NCBI GenBank assembly: GCA_963932145.1
Contig: OZ010574.1
Location: forward strand, 83,762,049 to 83,826,048
Direction of reading: 5' to 3'
Source: Acanthosepion lycidas
Taxonomy: Eukaryota > Mollusca > Cephalopoda > Sepiida > Sepiidae
Length of the DNA: 64,000 nucleotides
A program made the translations under genes and the position numbers. Under the pieces are notes generated by a model, which searched no databases, was not told where the DNA came from, and saw only the letters and a program-made list of their open reading frames with translations. This document shows, piece after piece, positions 46,890 to 57,706 of this stretch (the first letter of the stretch is position 1; every line of letters starts with the position of its first letter).

Positions 46890-47085
46890 TACTGTAGCTA
46901 TAACTGCATTAGTATGACTAGAATTTCCCTTCCTCTAGACTGGTTGCCAAAAAAGTAAGTGAGCCCATACAGCCCAACTATTGAATCCATAGCTGGGGGA
47001 AGAGATGGATTCATACCTTTCTCAAGGTTATTTGTATGAAAGTGCAACAAACTCAGTTGGAATTTGTTATAATACCTAAACATCA
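46890..47085 (-). mobile_element. SINE family 2 (tail a)
   Basis: The reverse complement reads TTCCAACTGAGTTTGTTGCA, TTTCATACAAATAACCTTGA, GAAAGGTATGAATCCATCTC and a tail with GGCAACCAGTCTAGAGGAAG, matching the 12660-12958 copy. The tRNA head is largely lost. Confidence 0.65.
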
Positions 47086-47734
47086 TTTATTTCATAAATT
47101 ATCCTGAAAATGAAAGTTGGTGACATCAGTTTTTAAAACTCTTCACTTGTTTGTCCAAGAATAGCTTTCATTTCTGCCTCAAGATTGTCTGCTACACCAA
47201 AATGAAAAAAAATTATTTTAAAATTATTTTCTCCTGCAGTTCAAATGAAAAAACATAAACAAAAAAAGTCTGGTTAATTTGTTTGTGGTTTATTCATAAG
47301 ATAGACAGCTTGAAATAAACTTTTTAAAAATATAATTCAATCAGTAAAAACAAAAGAAGCAAGTTGGTATATCTATATCTATATATATATATATCTCTCT
47401 ATATATATATATATTCTGATAATCAAAAGAGAAGAATTGCAGTCATCATTTTAAATGTAACCCTCTCAAGATATTTAACTGATACATTGGCATTCAAACA
47501 TCAAGAAATGCACAAATTAAAAATAAACAAGAACAAGAAAAGTAATGATTTTAAATTTTTTTTAAAGTGATGGGGAGAGGTTGATCCTAATTGGATTTGT
47601 CAAGCATTTAGTCACTGCTGGTAAGTTGGGAAACAATGGCATTTCTATTACTGACCTTCTCACAATGTTTAAAAATCAAAGTATTTTCCAGTTACAATAC
47701 TATTCCAAAGTAGGCTCCATTCTTTGAATGTCTA
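47086..47734. other. No recognised gene
   Basis: AT-rich, with a (TATC/TA)n tract at 47370-47415. Confidence 0.4.
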
Positions 47735-48410
47735 TTGGCTCTCAAATTCATTGCATACCCCAAGTTATATATTGATTCAAGTGCTAGGGCTGCTGATAGG
47801 GAGGTTGGTTCACTTTGTTGTACTAGACAGTTTTTCTTGTCAGAGTCTGTCTTTCACATTTATAAGTCTACCATTCATCCATGCATTGAATATTCCTGCC
47901 ACATCTGGTCTGATGCTTTTGCTATGAATTTAGAAAGTTGTGATAAAATACAAAGAAGAATCTGCAATGTTACTGGTCCTGATCTGGCATTTCAGCTTTA
48001 ATCACTTTCTTACTGCTGTAACCAAGCTTCCTTGTGCCTTTTCTATAAACATTTTCATGGCAATTGTTCCGTTGAATTTTCCTCTTTCATATTTAGACTC
48101 TACGAATTTTAGCATAGTACTAGATTTGCAGAAACATCTCATCATTTTGCAGGAAAAAAGGGTTCGATGTAACCGTAAATTCACACAACCCCACTCAAAC
48201 TCTTGTCTACTTTCTTGCTTCCTAGTCAACTTTGATGTTCAAAAATTTAAATGCACTGTCAATCATTATCTTATGTCTTCTTAATTCCTGTTGTTTTATT
48301 GTTGTCTCTCTCTTTAATAATGTTTTCTTCTCTTGTATTCTTACACATTCAGTAACCCCTTACATCTTAGCGGCTTTATTGCCTTTCTTGGGGTGAAATG
48401 ATTAAAAAAA
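47735..48410 (+). mobile_element. CR1-like LINE family A, 3' fragment
   Basis: The plus strand gives YIDSSARAADREVGSLCC, QFFLSESVFHIYKSTIHPC, IEYSCHIWSDAFAMNLE and SCDKIQRRICNVTGPDLAFQ, a stop, then LCLFYKHFHGNCSVEF. It ends with the family A terminus (CAGTAACCCCTTACATCTTA, then GGGGTGAAATGATTAAAAAA). A good reference for the family tail. Confidence 0.8.
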
Positions 48411-48449
48411 GAAAGAAAAAATGTAGAACTCATATATATGATCTATCAC

Positions 48450-49020
48450 TAAAGATGCTGGAAAGTACATGACTCTTTTTGCCATGCTTTATCTTTACAA
48501 GAATGAGATTAGGCCAAAAAAGGAACATTAGTGCCATGTCTAGGCTAGAGTTATTCAATCCTTCCTCTCCAACCTTGATAGAGTTCAAAATTCTTTATAC
48601 ATTCATATGGAGAATGACTTATTTTCCACTCTGTCACCTGTTTCTCACAGATGCAATGCTATCACTCATATCTCACTATTTCTATGGCAACATTCTTTAG
48701 TTCCACTATTTCAGACATTTACAGTGAGAATGCACTATACCACTCCTGCAGAGTCAAATCACCCTCATTTCCTTCATATTCCAAATGTAAGAATAAACTT
48801 CTACGCAGACAGCTTTTTTGCAAGAACAGCCACTTTGTGAAACAAACTCCTGCATTAATATTTTCCTAAACATTGCTATCTTGACCTCTTCAAATGAAAG
48901 GTCAGTCATTATCTATCATTCTCATAATCTTCACTTCCTACCACTTTCTCTTCAATTCATATCACATACTTTATGCATCATTACCATTTTGATTGGAACC
49001 TTCCTACTTCCCTCACAATA
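48450..49020 (+). mobile_element. CR1/Jockey-like LINE family B, 3' fragment
   Basis: Starts within the RT tail (MENDLFSTLSPVSHRC) and continues LVPLFQTFTVRMHY, ESNHPHFLHIPNVRINFYAD, SFFARTATLW and a broken FPKHCYLDLFK block. It lies immediately downstream of a family A fragment in the same orientation. Confidence 0.75.
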
Positions 49021-49199
49021 GCAATCATATCACACTCAATCTTGATGAATTCAGTTGAATGTTTAACATCACGCAACAAAATGTAGGTGAACCTTTCAAG
49101 ACATTTCAAGTGAGTTTGTACCTCACTGAGTGCTTCTTTACCAAATGTTAACTCTTGTATAAATAAACTGGATTTTTTCCATTGTGAGTGTTTCCTTTC

Positions 49200-49445
49200 A
49201 AAATGATATCAAGAAAATTTCTAGGACACATTATGAAGAAATTGAGCTTGGCAAATTTGGCACTCACAGGCCAAAGCAAGAGAACAGAGAAAAACAGCAA
49301 ATAACCTACCTGACAAGCTTTTGTAAATGGACGGCACTACGAGGAGTGAAAGGGATAGTAAAAAAAAAACAACTTTTATAAGTGACACAAGGGCTAGGAT
49401 GTTGTGAAGAACAATGATCAATCACATTCTGAAGGGACACATAAA
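49200..49445 (+). mobile_element. LINE 3' relic, family C
   Basis: Shows RKFLGHIMKKLSLANLALTG, KQQITYLTSFCKWTALRGVK and the closing TGTGAAGAACAATGATCAAT then TCTGAAGGGACACA. Only the last ~245 bp remain. Confidence 0.7.
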
Positions 49446-50595
49446 TAAAATAATATACTCCATATTGACTGACATTGTCTTTTGAAAAGTATTTTACATG
49501 AGAATTTTTCTTTTGAATTAGAGTGCACTTTAAAAATGACACCCGCAATGTCTGATATTTCCTCATCTGTTGACTTGAGAAATTTTATCGAAACTGACAG
49601 AGTGAAAACAAGTTATTGACACTTCTTGAAGGTTTGCTATTGGTTCGATTGTGGGTATGATGTGTAATTCATATGCTGATATTGGTCAGTGCATCATTTC
49701 AGAGTATACGGTCTGGCTGAGGGTGCAGACTAGGGAAGCAGTGATGGAAAAGACTATGACTGGCATAAATTGAATCTCATCTCCCACTCTCATCTTCTTC
49801 TCCTGCAAATGGTTCAGAAAATGGAGGATGATGGGAAAGAAATAAAGATTTAAAAAAAAAAAGAAGTGATATACACCCACAGAGACACAGACACACAGAT
49901 GTGCGTGTCTTTCTGTTTCAGAATCAATAATCGACATGCCACTTTATCTGCCTTATTCAGTTTTCATACTGAGAAATCATTTTCTGTCCACTGAATGCTA
50001 CATAAAAAAAAACAGGAAGGAATTAAACATCTAGAAAAAGTGTATATTTGAAACATAATGGTAAGGATATGAAGAAAGTGAACAGAGGAATTATGAATGA
50101 TTGAAACAAAAAGAAGAAAAATAGGGAACTGAGGAATGAATAAAAAGCAAGAATAAATGAATAAAGGAAAATTGAAAGAAATAAAAAATTCTAAATGAAG
50201 AAAATGTGAAAATGAAAAAAAAAACAATTTTGTTAAAATTATTTAAAAAATTAAAAGTGAAAATAAAAACAAAATAGGTTTCTGGTTATTTAAATTTTAT
50301 TCATGATGTAATTTGATGTGCTAAATTTTAACTCAGAATAGAAAAATCAGTTTTCATAACCAACAACCGAAAAGATATTCTTTATGTGGCTAATGTCATT
50401 ACAATATCATTTCAACTATTCCATTCTATGGCTTTCTTCAGGTGTACACTTTACCAAAAACAGTACATGGTACTTAATATGCTAACCATTTCAGTTCATT
50501 ACTGCAAGTGGGCTTACAGCTGTATCACTGGTTCCCATATACTCACCAAAGTTAAGCAACATAGATCCTAGTCAGTACATAGGTGAGTGACTGTG
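49446..50595. other. No recognised gene
   Basis: AT-rich with A runs. The frames are low complexity. Confidence 0.4.
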
Positions 50596-50870
50596 TGGGA
50601 ATAACAGATGCTGTAATGGATAATGGTTCAGAATTGTTAATCAGAGAGCCAAGTTCTAATTCCCATTGGGTTCATTATATTCACTTATGGGCAAATACCC
50701 TTGGGAAAGGTATGAAGTCTCCCCCAGCTAAGGGTTAATTAGTAAGACTTGTAACACTAAACCATTATAAATCCCACCCCCCAATTCATATAATCAAAAA
50801 ATATTTTCTGGCTTTAAATAATCTGTTGCCTATTGTCAAAATGTTGGTAAACTGTAGAAAATGAATCAAT
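50596..50870 (+). mobile_element. SINE family 2 (tail b)
   Basis: The head GCTGTAATGGATAATGGTTC and a relic B box in AAGTTCTAATTCCCATTG are followed by TATTCACTTATGGGCAAATA, CCCTTGGGAAAGGTATGAAG and CTAAGGGTTAATTAGTAAG. The tail has CTTTAAATAATCTGTTG, similar to the 28195 copy (CTTTAAATAACTCAC). Confidence 0.75.
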
Positions 50871-50969
50871 AAATAAATCATATGTATTATGAGTAAAAGA
50901 GAATATAATTCATACCACCCAATGTACTTTGTTTTCCTTTTGAGCAAATAAAACTATTTTCTCTTCTTC

Positions 50970-51450
50970 TATGAACCATGTCACTTCAGGACATGTGCGA
51001 TCACAGATTTCCACAATTTCCTTTCATTTCTATATTTTAGTAATATTTGTCTTTTTTACTATTCCTCTCACTCCTTGTTCTGACATTCATTTATGCAAGC
51101 TCATTAAATAAGTTACTTACTGTTTCCTTCTGTCCTTCTTACCTTCAGTATGTCTTCTGAGTGTCAAATTCTTCAAACCCTCTTTCTTCCTTATGCTTCC
51201 CAATATTTCAACTATCTTCTGAATCTGAATGTAAATTTCTTTTTTATTTGTATTTTCCTTAAAACTTCCTCATATTCTGAACATGGTATTTGCAGCATCC
51301 TTCTGTAGAATAACATATATCTTGCCTCAAGTCTTCTTTTCATCTGTGAGAAAAATGTACAGCATTCACTGCCATATAGGAATCTAGATACTACATGACT
51401 GTTCAGCATTCTCTTCTTTGCTTTTACAAAATCTTCCTATTTATTAAAGC
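50970..51450 (-). mobile_element. LINE 3' relic, family C
   Basis: The minus strand encodes LNSHVVSRFLYGSECCTFFS, QMKRRLEARYMLFYRRMLQI and PCSEYEEVLRKIQIKKKF at 51409-51212, then the terminal region down to about 50970 with CACTTCAGGACATGTGCGAT. The best-preserved family C reading on the minus strand. Confidence 0.75.
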
Positions 51451-51589
51451 TTTGTTTAGCTTTTGAAAGGATCAAACTGACTTTTTCACCTTGGACAAAC
51501 CATTGTTGAACTGTTTTGGTCATTTTCTTGTCCTTCATGCAAAGTCTTTGTGGAAAACTGTGCAGCCACACTTATAAGTTTATACAGCC

Positions 51590-51929
51590 AAGGTAGGTGC
51601 TTACCAGTGACCCTAATAAACTACTTTACAGAGTTAAGAGACTCAAACTGCCCTATGCCACCTTGTGGATGATGAATTATTTTCCATCCCACAGATGATA
51701 TAGTGATAGCAAATATTAAGCTACATTCCTTCGTTCCTTCAGTTCAGACTGGCCATGCTATATATACAAGGTCAACTTATCCTTATTCCTTTCATATTCC
51801 GCTGGTAAAAAGGAAGTTCCACACAGTTAATGTTTTCCCCAGAACTGTTACTTTGTGGAACAGACTTCTCAGAGAATTCTTCCCTGATAGCTATGATCAA
51901 ATTATCTATCTGACATATTCTGATAATAT
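51590..51929 (+). mobile_element. LINE family B 3' fragment, left of nested LTR
   Basis: Encodes LHSFVPSVQTGHAIYTRSTY, PYSFHIPLVKRKFHTVNVF, PRTVTLWNRLLREFFPDSYD. It is interrupted at 51929 by the solo LTR and resumes at 52469. Confidence 0.8.
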
Positions 51930-52464
51930 TGTTATAAAATAAAATAAGACATATCTCGGATAATTTACAGGCAAATACTCAAGAGCAAGAACCGGATGTG
52001 TACGGGACAAAGCCCCGTCACAAAATGACCATTATCTTCGTTTACAAATGTTCCCGACACACGAGTTCCGGTCGAAAAATAAAATAATACTTAAGTGTTC
52101 TATTTTTCATCCAATAAAAATGCTTCCCTCCTAATTATACTCACTTTGTTTTTCGAGCCTGTTAAGCCATAAAAAAATGCTATAAAAGGGGTCACACGGG
52201 ATGTTCAACAAGCAGTCAACAGGTGGCCAGGAACAGACCTGTCACGGTAAGGCTGAGTGGTCAGCAGCGGTCAGCAGGGGAGCATCAACCACCATCAACA
52301 TGTGTGAACTACTATGAGAGATCGACCTAGATCCGAAGCCAGCTTATGAACTATACCACAAGGTAGCTGTTCCAAACCCCCACGTTCCTGTTGAAATAAA
52401 CCACGTAAACCTATTTCTGCTGTTGCCGTATTTCTTTCTTGCAACCATATGCTTGTCTATAACA
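51930..52464 (+). mobile_element. Solo LTR, 535 bp, with target duplication ATAT
   Basis: Begins TGTTATA and ends TATAACA, a perfect 7-bp inverted pair with canonical TG...CA ends. It is flanked by ATAT at 51926-51929 and 52465-52468. Inside lie a TATA box (CTATAAAAGGGG, near 52180) and AATAAA at 52395-52400, so transcription would run on the plus strand. Composition is higher in GC than the host LINE. It splits a family B LINE fragment whose two halves line up with the uninterrupted copy near 61060-61150. No pol gene remains, so recombination between LTRs is inferred. A 4-5 bp duplication fits Ty3/gypsy or related elements. Confidence 0.85.
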
Positions 52465-52468
52465 ATAT

Positions 52469-52565
52469 GCACATCTCACTTCCTTCTCTTAAACCCTTAC
52501 AATAACTTAATTCATTAAAACTCTACTTTGAGTAGCTCTTGGGCCTTGTATTGAATGATCAATAG
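52469..52565 (+). mobile_element. LINE family B 3' terminus, right of nested LTR
   Basis: Continues with CACATCTCACTTCCTTCTCT, AACCCTTACAATAACTTAAT and CTTGGGCCTTGTATTGAATG, matching 61080-61175. It is the missing end of the fragment at 51590-51929. Confidence 0.75.
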
Positions 52566-52769
52566 TATAAAAACAATAGCTAGTGGGAGAAGTGAACACA
52601 TGCCTTTCCTTTCAGTATTAGTGTAAATTGAATAAAGACTGTCCAAGCAAGAGTTTTAGTTCATTTTGCCAATTCTGTTCTTCATGCCATTGACCATTAA
52701 GCCACTCTCACCTCCTGCTTGACTGGTGTGCCCACTCAGCCACTTGGATCTCTACACAAAGCAAATAAT

Positions 52770-53150
52770 ATGTGCTCTTCTCACTCCAGGTAAGGTCTCT
52801 CATACCAGATTTTTCAACCTCCTCTCCAGATATGCCTTTCTTATGTTACTTGAGTTTGAATTTTAGGAGACGACTGGTTTCTCCCTTATATTCTATTTCA
52901 CAATTTCATGGGAAGTTGTATATGCAGTATTTTGTCAAACACTTTACCCCCACAAGAGACCAGCTCTAATAAGGAGGGTATAAAGGGTGGTATGTAAATA
53001 ATTTAACAAAAAATTGCATTTATAATATCCTATGCAAATGTAAACATATAGTTAGAATGTTAGAATGTCTGACATGAAGCTGAATCTCACAATGCTGATT
53101 TGATGAGAAGGAGACTTTGTGTTAATATCTGCTGGGAAGACAATGTGACA
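52770..53150. other. No recognised gene
   Basis: Short frames only. No motif recognised. Confidence 0.4.
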
Positions 53151-53395
53151 GAATGTGACACCATTTGAAAATGCCAGAAAATCATGCCACAAGTTAATAC
53201 AAGTTTTAGGGTTTGAACATACTGGCTTTGTTCAACTATTGATTATGGTAGATGCTTTTCTGCAGAAACTGTAACTAAGTTCCGTTCAGCATAGTTGTAG
53301 TATAAACTACAATTGAAAACACACAAATGTAGCCACAGTTTTCTCCAACAAATATTTGCTAGTCAACCTAGTAGTCTCTCAAGACAGATGGACCC
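53150..53395 (+). repeat. Unidentified dispersed repeat, copy 1
   Basis: Shares AAACTGTAACTAA, CAGCATAGTTG and GTATAAACTA in the same order and spacing with 61680-61985. The family is unknown. Confidence 0.55.
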
Positions 53396-53464
53396 TTATT
53401 ACTATGTAACTGTAGAAATATCAGGATACTATAGCTCACAGTGAAGATGCTTTCTTTATCTATA

Positions 53465-53905
53465 TACTCTGTCTCTTCAGGATGTTGGTGATCATGGCTC
53501 ACTACAATTTCCATTCTTTTGTAGCTCTTAATAAGTTTTGTCTTTTTGTTATCTCTCCTCAACGTTGTTCTGCCATCTATTTACTCAAACACACCAGGTA
53601 AGCTATGTGTTCTTTTCCTCTCTCCCTATATACCCTAGAAATTTCAATTATCTCTTCCAGATGTTAAATATAACTGCTTTTTGCTGTCATTGTCTCTAGA
53701 ACTTCATCATTGCTTACATGTTCAATCTATGGTATTCTTTGAATCCTTCTATAGGACTGCATTTCTGTTGCTTCAAGTTTTTTCTTCATCTGTGAGGAGA
53801 TTGTCTGGCATTCACTGCCATGTAAGAGGACTGACATTACATAGTTCAGCAGTCTTTTGTTTGTTTCTAATTAAATATTCCTGTTTCTTTATAATTTACT
53901 TATCT
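53465..53905 (-). mobile_element. LINE 3' relic, family C
   Basis: The reverse complement shows the CAGCATTCACTGCC-type LLHGSEC block near 53810, FYRRIQRIP-like coding near 53740 and the terminal GGTGATCATGGCTCACTACA near 53490. Confidence 0.7.
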
Positions 53906-54357
53906 TTTGGAAAGCATGTTTTGCTATCCCAATGTGACTTCAGATATCAGTGTCACACTTTCTGTAATAAATCAAAAACATTTATGTTACATAAGTGACT
54001 GTGAATGGTATCATTTATGTGATTAACCTTGCTGGAATGAATCAAACTGACTAGTAAATTAGATGCCCTATTTTATAATCTATTTTTTCTTTATAAAGAA
54101 AGTAAGAATCTTTCTTTCCTTAAAGATTATATACATCAAGACTGCTGTATAGGATAAGAACATGAGTGACAGGAAGGACAAGTTCAGTTGTCCAAACAAA
54201 TTCTGATATATCAATGACTCTTCCCAAAATTCTAGATAACAACTAAAATGACATATTCTTTGCTTCTGAAAAGATTCATTATCATTGTTGAAGTTTTCTG
54301 ATCTATTTAATTTATTCTGTTTATTGATTTTGTTCTTAGCACAACATTTTGACCACT

Positions 54358-54359
<2 letters not shown>

Positions 54360-54424
<65 letters not shown>
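54360..54424. repeat. (TA)n array, about 31 units
   Basis: The longest pure TA array in the window, directly at the 3' edge of the Penelope-like element. Confidence 0.95.
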
Positions 54425-54428
<4 letters not shown>

Positions 54429-55560
54429 TTAAAGACAATAGGAAAACTGCATTATTAGCCAATGCATTTTATCCAATGTGGACTTTTTCAAGGCAAAAAA
54501 CGAAATTAATTTATTAAAAACAAAGCAACTATTAACAACAAAACAAAATGTTCTTAGCAACTAAAAGAATTTAGAAAATGCTATTGTATTCATACTGTCA
54601 ACTGAAAATTATGTCAAGTACTATCTCGTGTGGAAATATTGTTTTTATTGTTGTGTTGACAGATTAAACCATTTTCTTTTCATTTCTTGATACAGTTGTG
54701 TATGTTTGCTTGGGGGAGTAGTAATTCTGTTAGGAAAGGTGGTATTGGGAAAAAGCCTGGGCATCGATTAATATTTGGATAATATTCAATGTCAGCACTC
54801 TCAAGGATTTTCCTTCTGAGTAAGTTATTTTCTTTTTTTATGAGTGTAGCATTTTTAAAATTAAAATTGTTGAATTTATTTCAATGTATGGCGAGTGCAT
54901 AAGTGTAGTAGTTTTTTGTGTGGTGTCTTTTGTGCTCATAGATGCATTTTTTTAGATTTCTGGTTGTTTCTCTCATATATTGGGAGTAACATTTTTATAA
55001 ATGCCTGCTTCAGAAATGTTATTGCTATTAATGTTTGAGGATCTGAGTATATCCATAATGGTTTTGGAAGTGTTTGTGATAATTTTAAGATTATTTAGAT
55101 GGGATAGGTTGTTCTGGATAGTGGACATGACAGAGTTGGTTGCTCGTATTATGCATCTGTTTTCATGTAATTTATTATTACGGATTATGTTATTATTTTT
55201 GTTTCAGTTGTATATATTGTATGCCTTTCTTTTTGCATTGTTGATGAAATGATATGGTATTGTAGGTTTTTGAATGTGTTTTCTATGTATGTTTCTTCTT
55301 TAGGTAAATATTGGGGGCTGCATATTCTTAATGCTCTCGGATATAAGCCTATAATAATTCTGGATTTAATTTCAGAAAAGTGGTTTGAGTAGAAACTGAC
55401 TAGGTCATTTTTCCTTGTAGCCTTTCTGTAAATGTCAAAATTGAGTTTGTTATTATTTCTATATACTATGATATCTAGGAAGGGAAGAGTGCAGTTGGTT
55501 TCAGTTTCAAAAGTGAAGGGAATTTTTTTCTACATGTTAACTCTGAGAAATTTTTCATAT
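54425..55560 (-). mobile_element. Penelope-like element, RT C-terminus and GIY-YIG endonuclease
   Basis: The minus strand reads LPFLDIIVYRNNNKLNFDIY, RKATRKNDLVSFYSNHFSEI, KSRIIIGLYPRALRICSPQY and YIENTFKNLQYHII (RT thumb). Then come the endonuclease blocks YSQYMRETTRNLKKCIYEH, KRHHTKNYYTYALAIH, NFNFKNATLI and RRKILESADIEYYPNINRCP ending in GFF. The usual IGET sequence after QY reads MRET. Many stops are present. The 3' end meets the (TA)n array at 54424 and the 5' side is near another TA run at 55558-55573. It is a different family from the 20-22 kb fragments. Confidence 0.8.
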
Positions 55561-55779
55561 ATATATATATATGCATGTGTCTTCCACCATTTTCTGTTGA
55601 GAAAATTAGAGGTACAGAAAAGTTCTTGATCCCACCCATTTTGCATAATCTGACCAAATGACCAAACATCAGAATTGTTTTTTTGAGAATGGCTTCTTGG
55701 TGGGTTTGAAACTTTGCACATGCAGAAACAAGCTAAACTCTTTAAATATGAACAAAACCTTTTGCCACAATTTTGGTCA

Positions 55780-55870
55780 GATTAAAAAAAAAAGATTCAA
55801 AGATTTGTATATTCATATATTTGTATATTTATTAAAAAAAAAAAATTCAAAGATTTGTATATTCATCATC
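55780..55870. repeat. Short tandem duplication
   Basis: ATTAAAAAAAAAAGATTCAA followed by AGATTTGTATATTCAT occurs twice about 58 bp apart. Confidence 0.75.
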
Positions 55871-55914
55871 AACTGATAAGTAAATGGTAATGAGAGATTG
55901 TGATGAAATTTGTA

Positions 55915-56510
55915 CCAAATGATACTAAGTTTGGTTCACTTTGTCCTGCCAGACAATTTTTCTCATCTGCATCCATTTTGCCTATTTATAAATCTACCAT
56001 TCCTCCATACATTGAACATGCTGCCATATCTAGTCTGGTAATCCTGCTATATATCTCAGGATTCTTGACAATCCATTGAAGTGTCTGTAATATAATTGGT
56101 CCTCACTTGGTATCTCGACTTTCCCACTGTGATGTGGCTCCCCTCTGTCTTTTCTATAAATATTTTCATGGCAGTTGTTCTTCTGAACTTTCCTCTTTTG
56201 TACCTTGACCGCATGACTTTTACTGTAATATTGGATTGTCAACTAGATCTCAACATTTTATTGTTGAACTAAATGTAACCATAAGTTCTATTCAAATAGT
56301 TTCTTTACTCATACTTCCTGTCTTGGGAACTCTCTTCCAGTTTCTTGCTTTCCTGCCACCTGCAATTCTCAGTGCCAATTGTCATCTTCTCTTCTTGAAG
56401 CCTGTTCTTTTATTTTTCTTTATCCTCACTAGTGTCTTTTGATTCTCATTTATTCTCAGTAACCACTTGCATCTTAGATGTGTTATCACATAATTAAAAA
56501 AAAAAATAGA
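55915..56510 (+). mobile_element. CR1-like LINE family A, 3' fragment
   Basis: Begins with the VHFVLPDNFSHLHPFCLFI reading (frame-broken), then CTCTGTCTTTTCTATAAATA and TTTTCATGGCAGTTGTTCTT (the YKYFHGSCS block). It ends with CAGTAACCACTTGCATCTTA and a TAATTAAAAAA end at 56510. Confidence 0.7.
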
Positions 56511-57706
56511 ATCATATCTGCACTGGAAAGAAATAGAAACAAAGAATATGAATAAAATGTTGGTCAGATGAAAAGTACTGGTAACAACAACAACAAAAGT
56601 GATTTAATATTTCATCAAAACAAAAAATAAATACATAAAAATTAATTTTCGAAAAAGAAAATATGTTTAATGGTCAAAATAAGGTTAAAGATAAAAAAAA
56701 AAGAATATTTCAAGACATTAATTAGTTTTTTTTTCTAAATACAAACAAAAGGAAAAAAGGAATGAAAAATTATTTTTCAAGAACATTTGACATGTGAATA
56801 CTGAATAAACAAAGATACCAATCGAGAATTCTTTTACAGAATTAAAATAAAATGAACGAGCAAAAGAATAAAGGGAAAATTCTTTCATTGTTGAAAAGTT
56901 AATTCATAAAAGAAGAAGAAAAAAGATAAATTGCATAAATTTAAAAAAAAAAATGATAGGCATTAAAAAGAAGCAGATATCTATTCAATTATTGGTCATC
57001 TGAAGAGATATTTTTATTTTTTCCAGTTAATAATCTATTGTATTTTTTCTATTGGTTGAACTTTCGATTGAAGCTTTTTTCTCAGGATTCTTTCTGACAG
57101 TTGATTTTCACACTGCCATTATGAGAAGATCAATTCAACTGAGTGTGAATTTGATTCAGTGATTTTTGTGTCAAAAATGGACAGCACTCAAACCTTACCA
57201 CAAAAGTCAACCACATTTTTTTTTCTTTTCTTCAGACATTTCAAAAATGGCTGCCATAAATATCTCACTAACAAAAATATTGTAAATCAACAAAATGGGG
57301 GCAGTGGCTTTATCATATGTTTAAGGCCACTTTTTCTGATTGAGTTTTTTTTTTTATTGTTTTATAACTTGAAGAATAGTTTTGCATTATTTGCACATTT
57401 TTCTTCTTTTTATGATTTCCTTTACTTTTTTGATTTAAAATTCAGATTTTAATTTTTATAAACATTTTGTGCAGTTGTGTTTTTTTAAGAAAAATAAAAA
57501 CTAAATTTTAGAATTTTAGATATTTATATCTTTTTTGTGTTTTTGATTCTCTAAAATGTTCTTTTTTACATTATTTAAATTTTTATTGTGATTCTTATTA
57601 TTTTAAAATTTGTTGAGTTTATTTGGGGTAGAGTTTATTATTATTATCATTTTTATTTTCTTTGATTTCTGGTGTTTACACATTTCTTTCTGGGTCCCGC
57701 CCACGA
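56511..57706. other. No recognised gene
   Basis: Strongly AT-rich with A- and T-runs. The 97-codon frame at 57159-57452 is Phe-rich low complexity. Confidence 0.4.
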
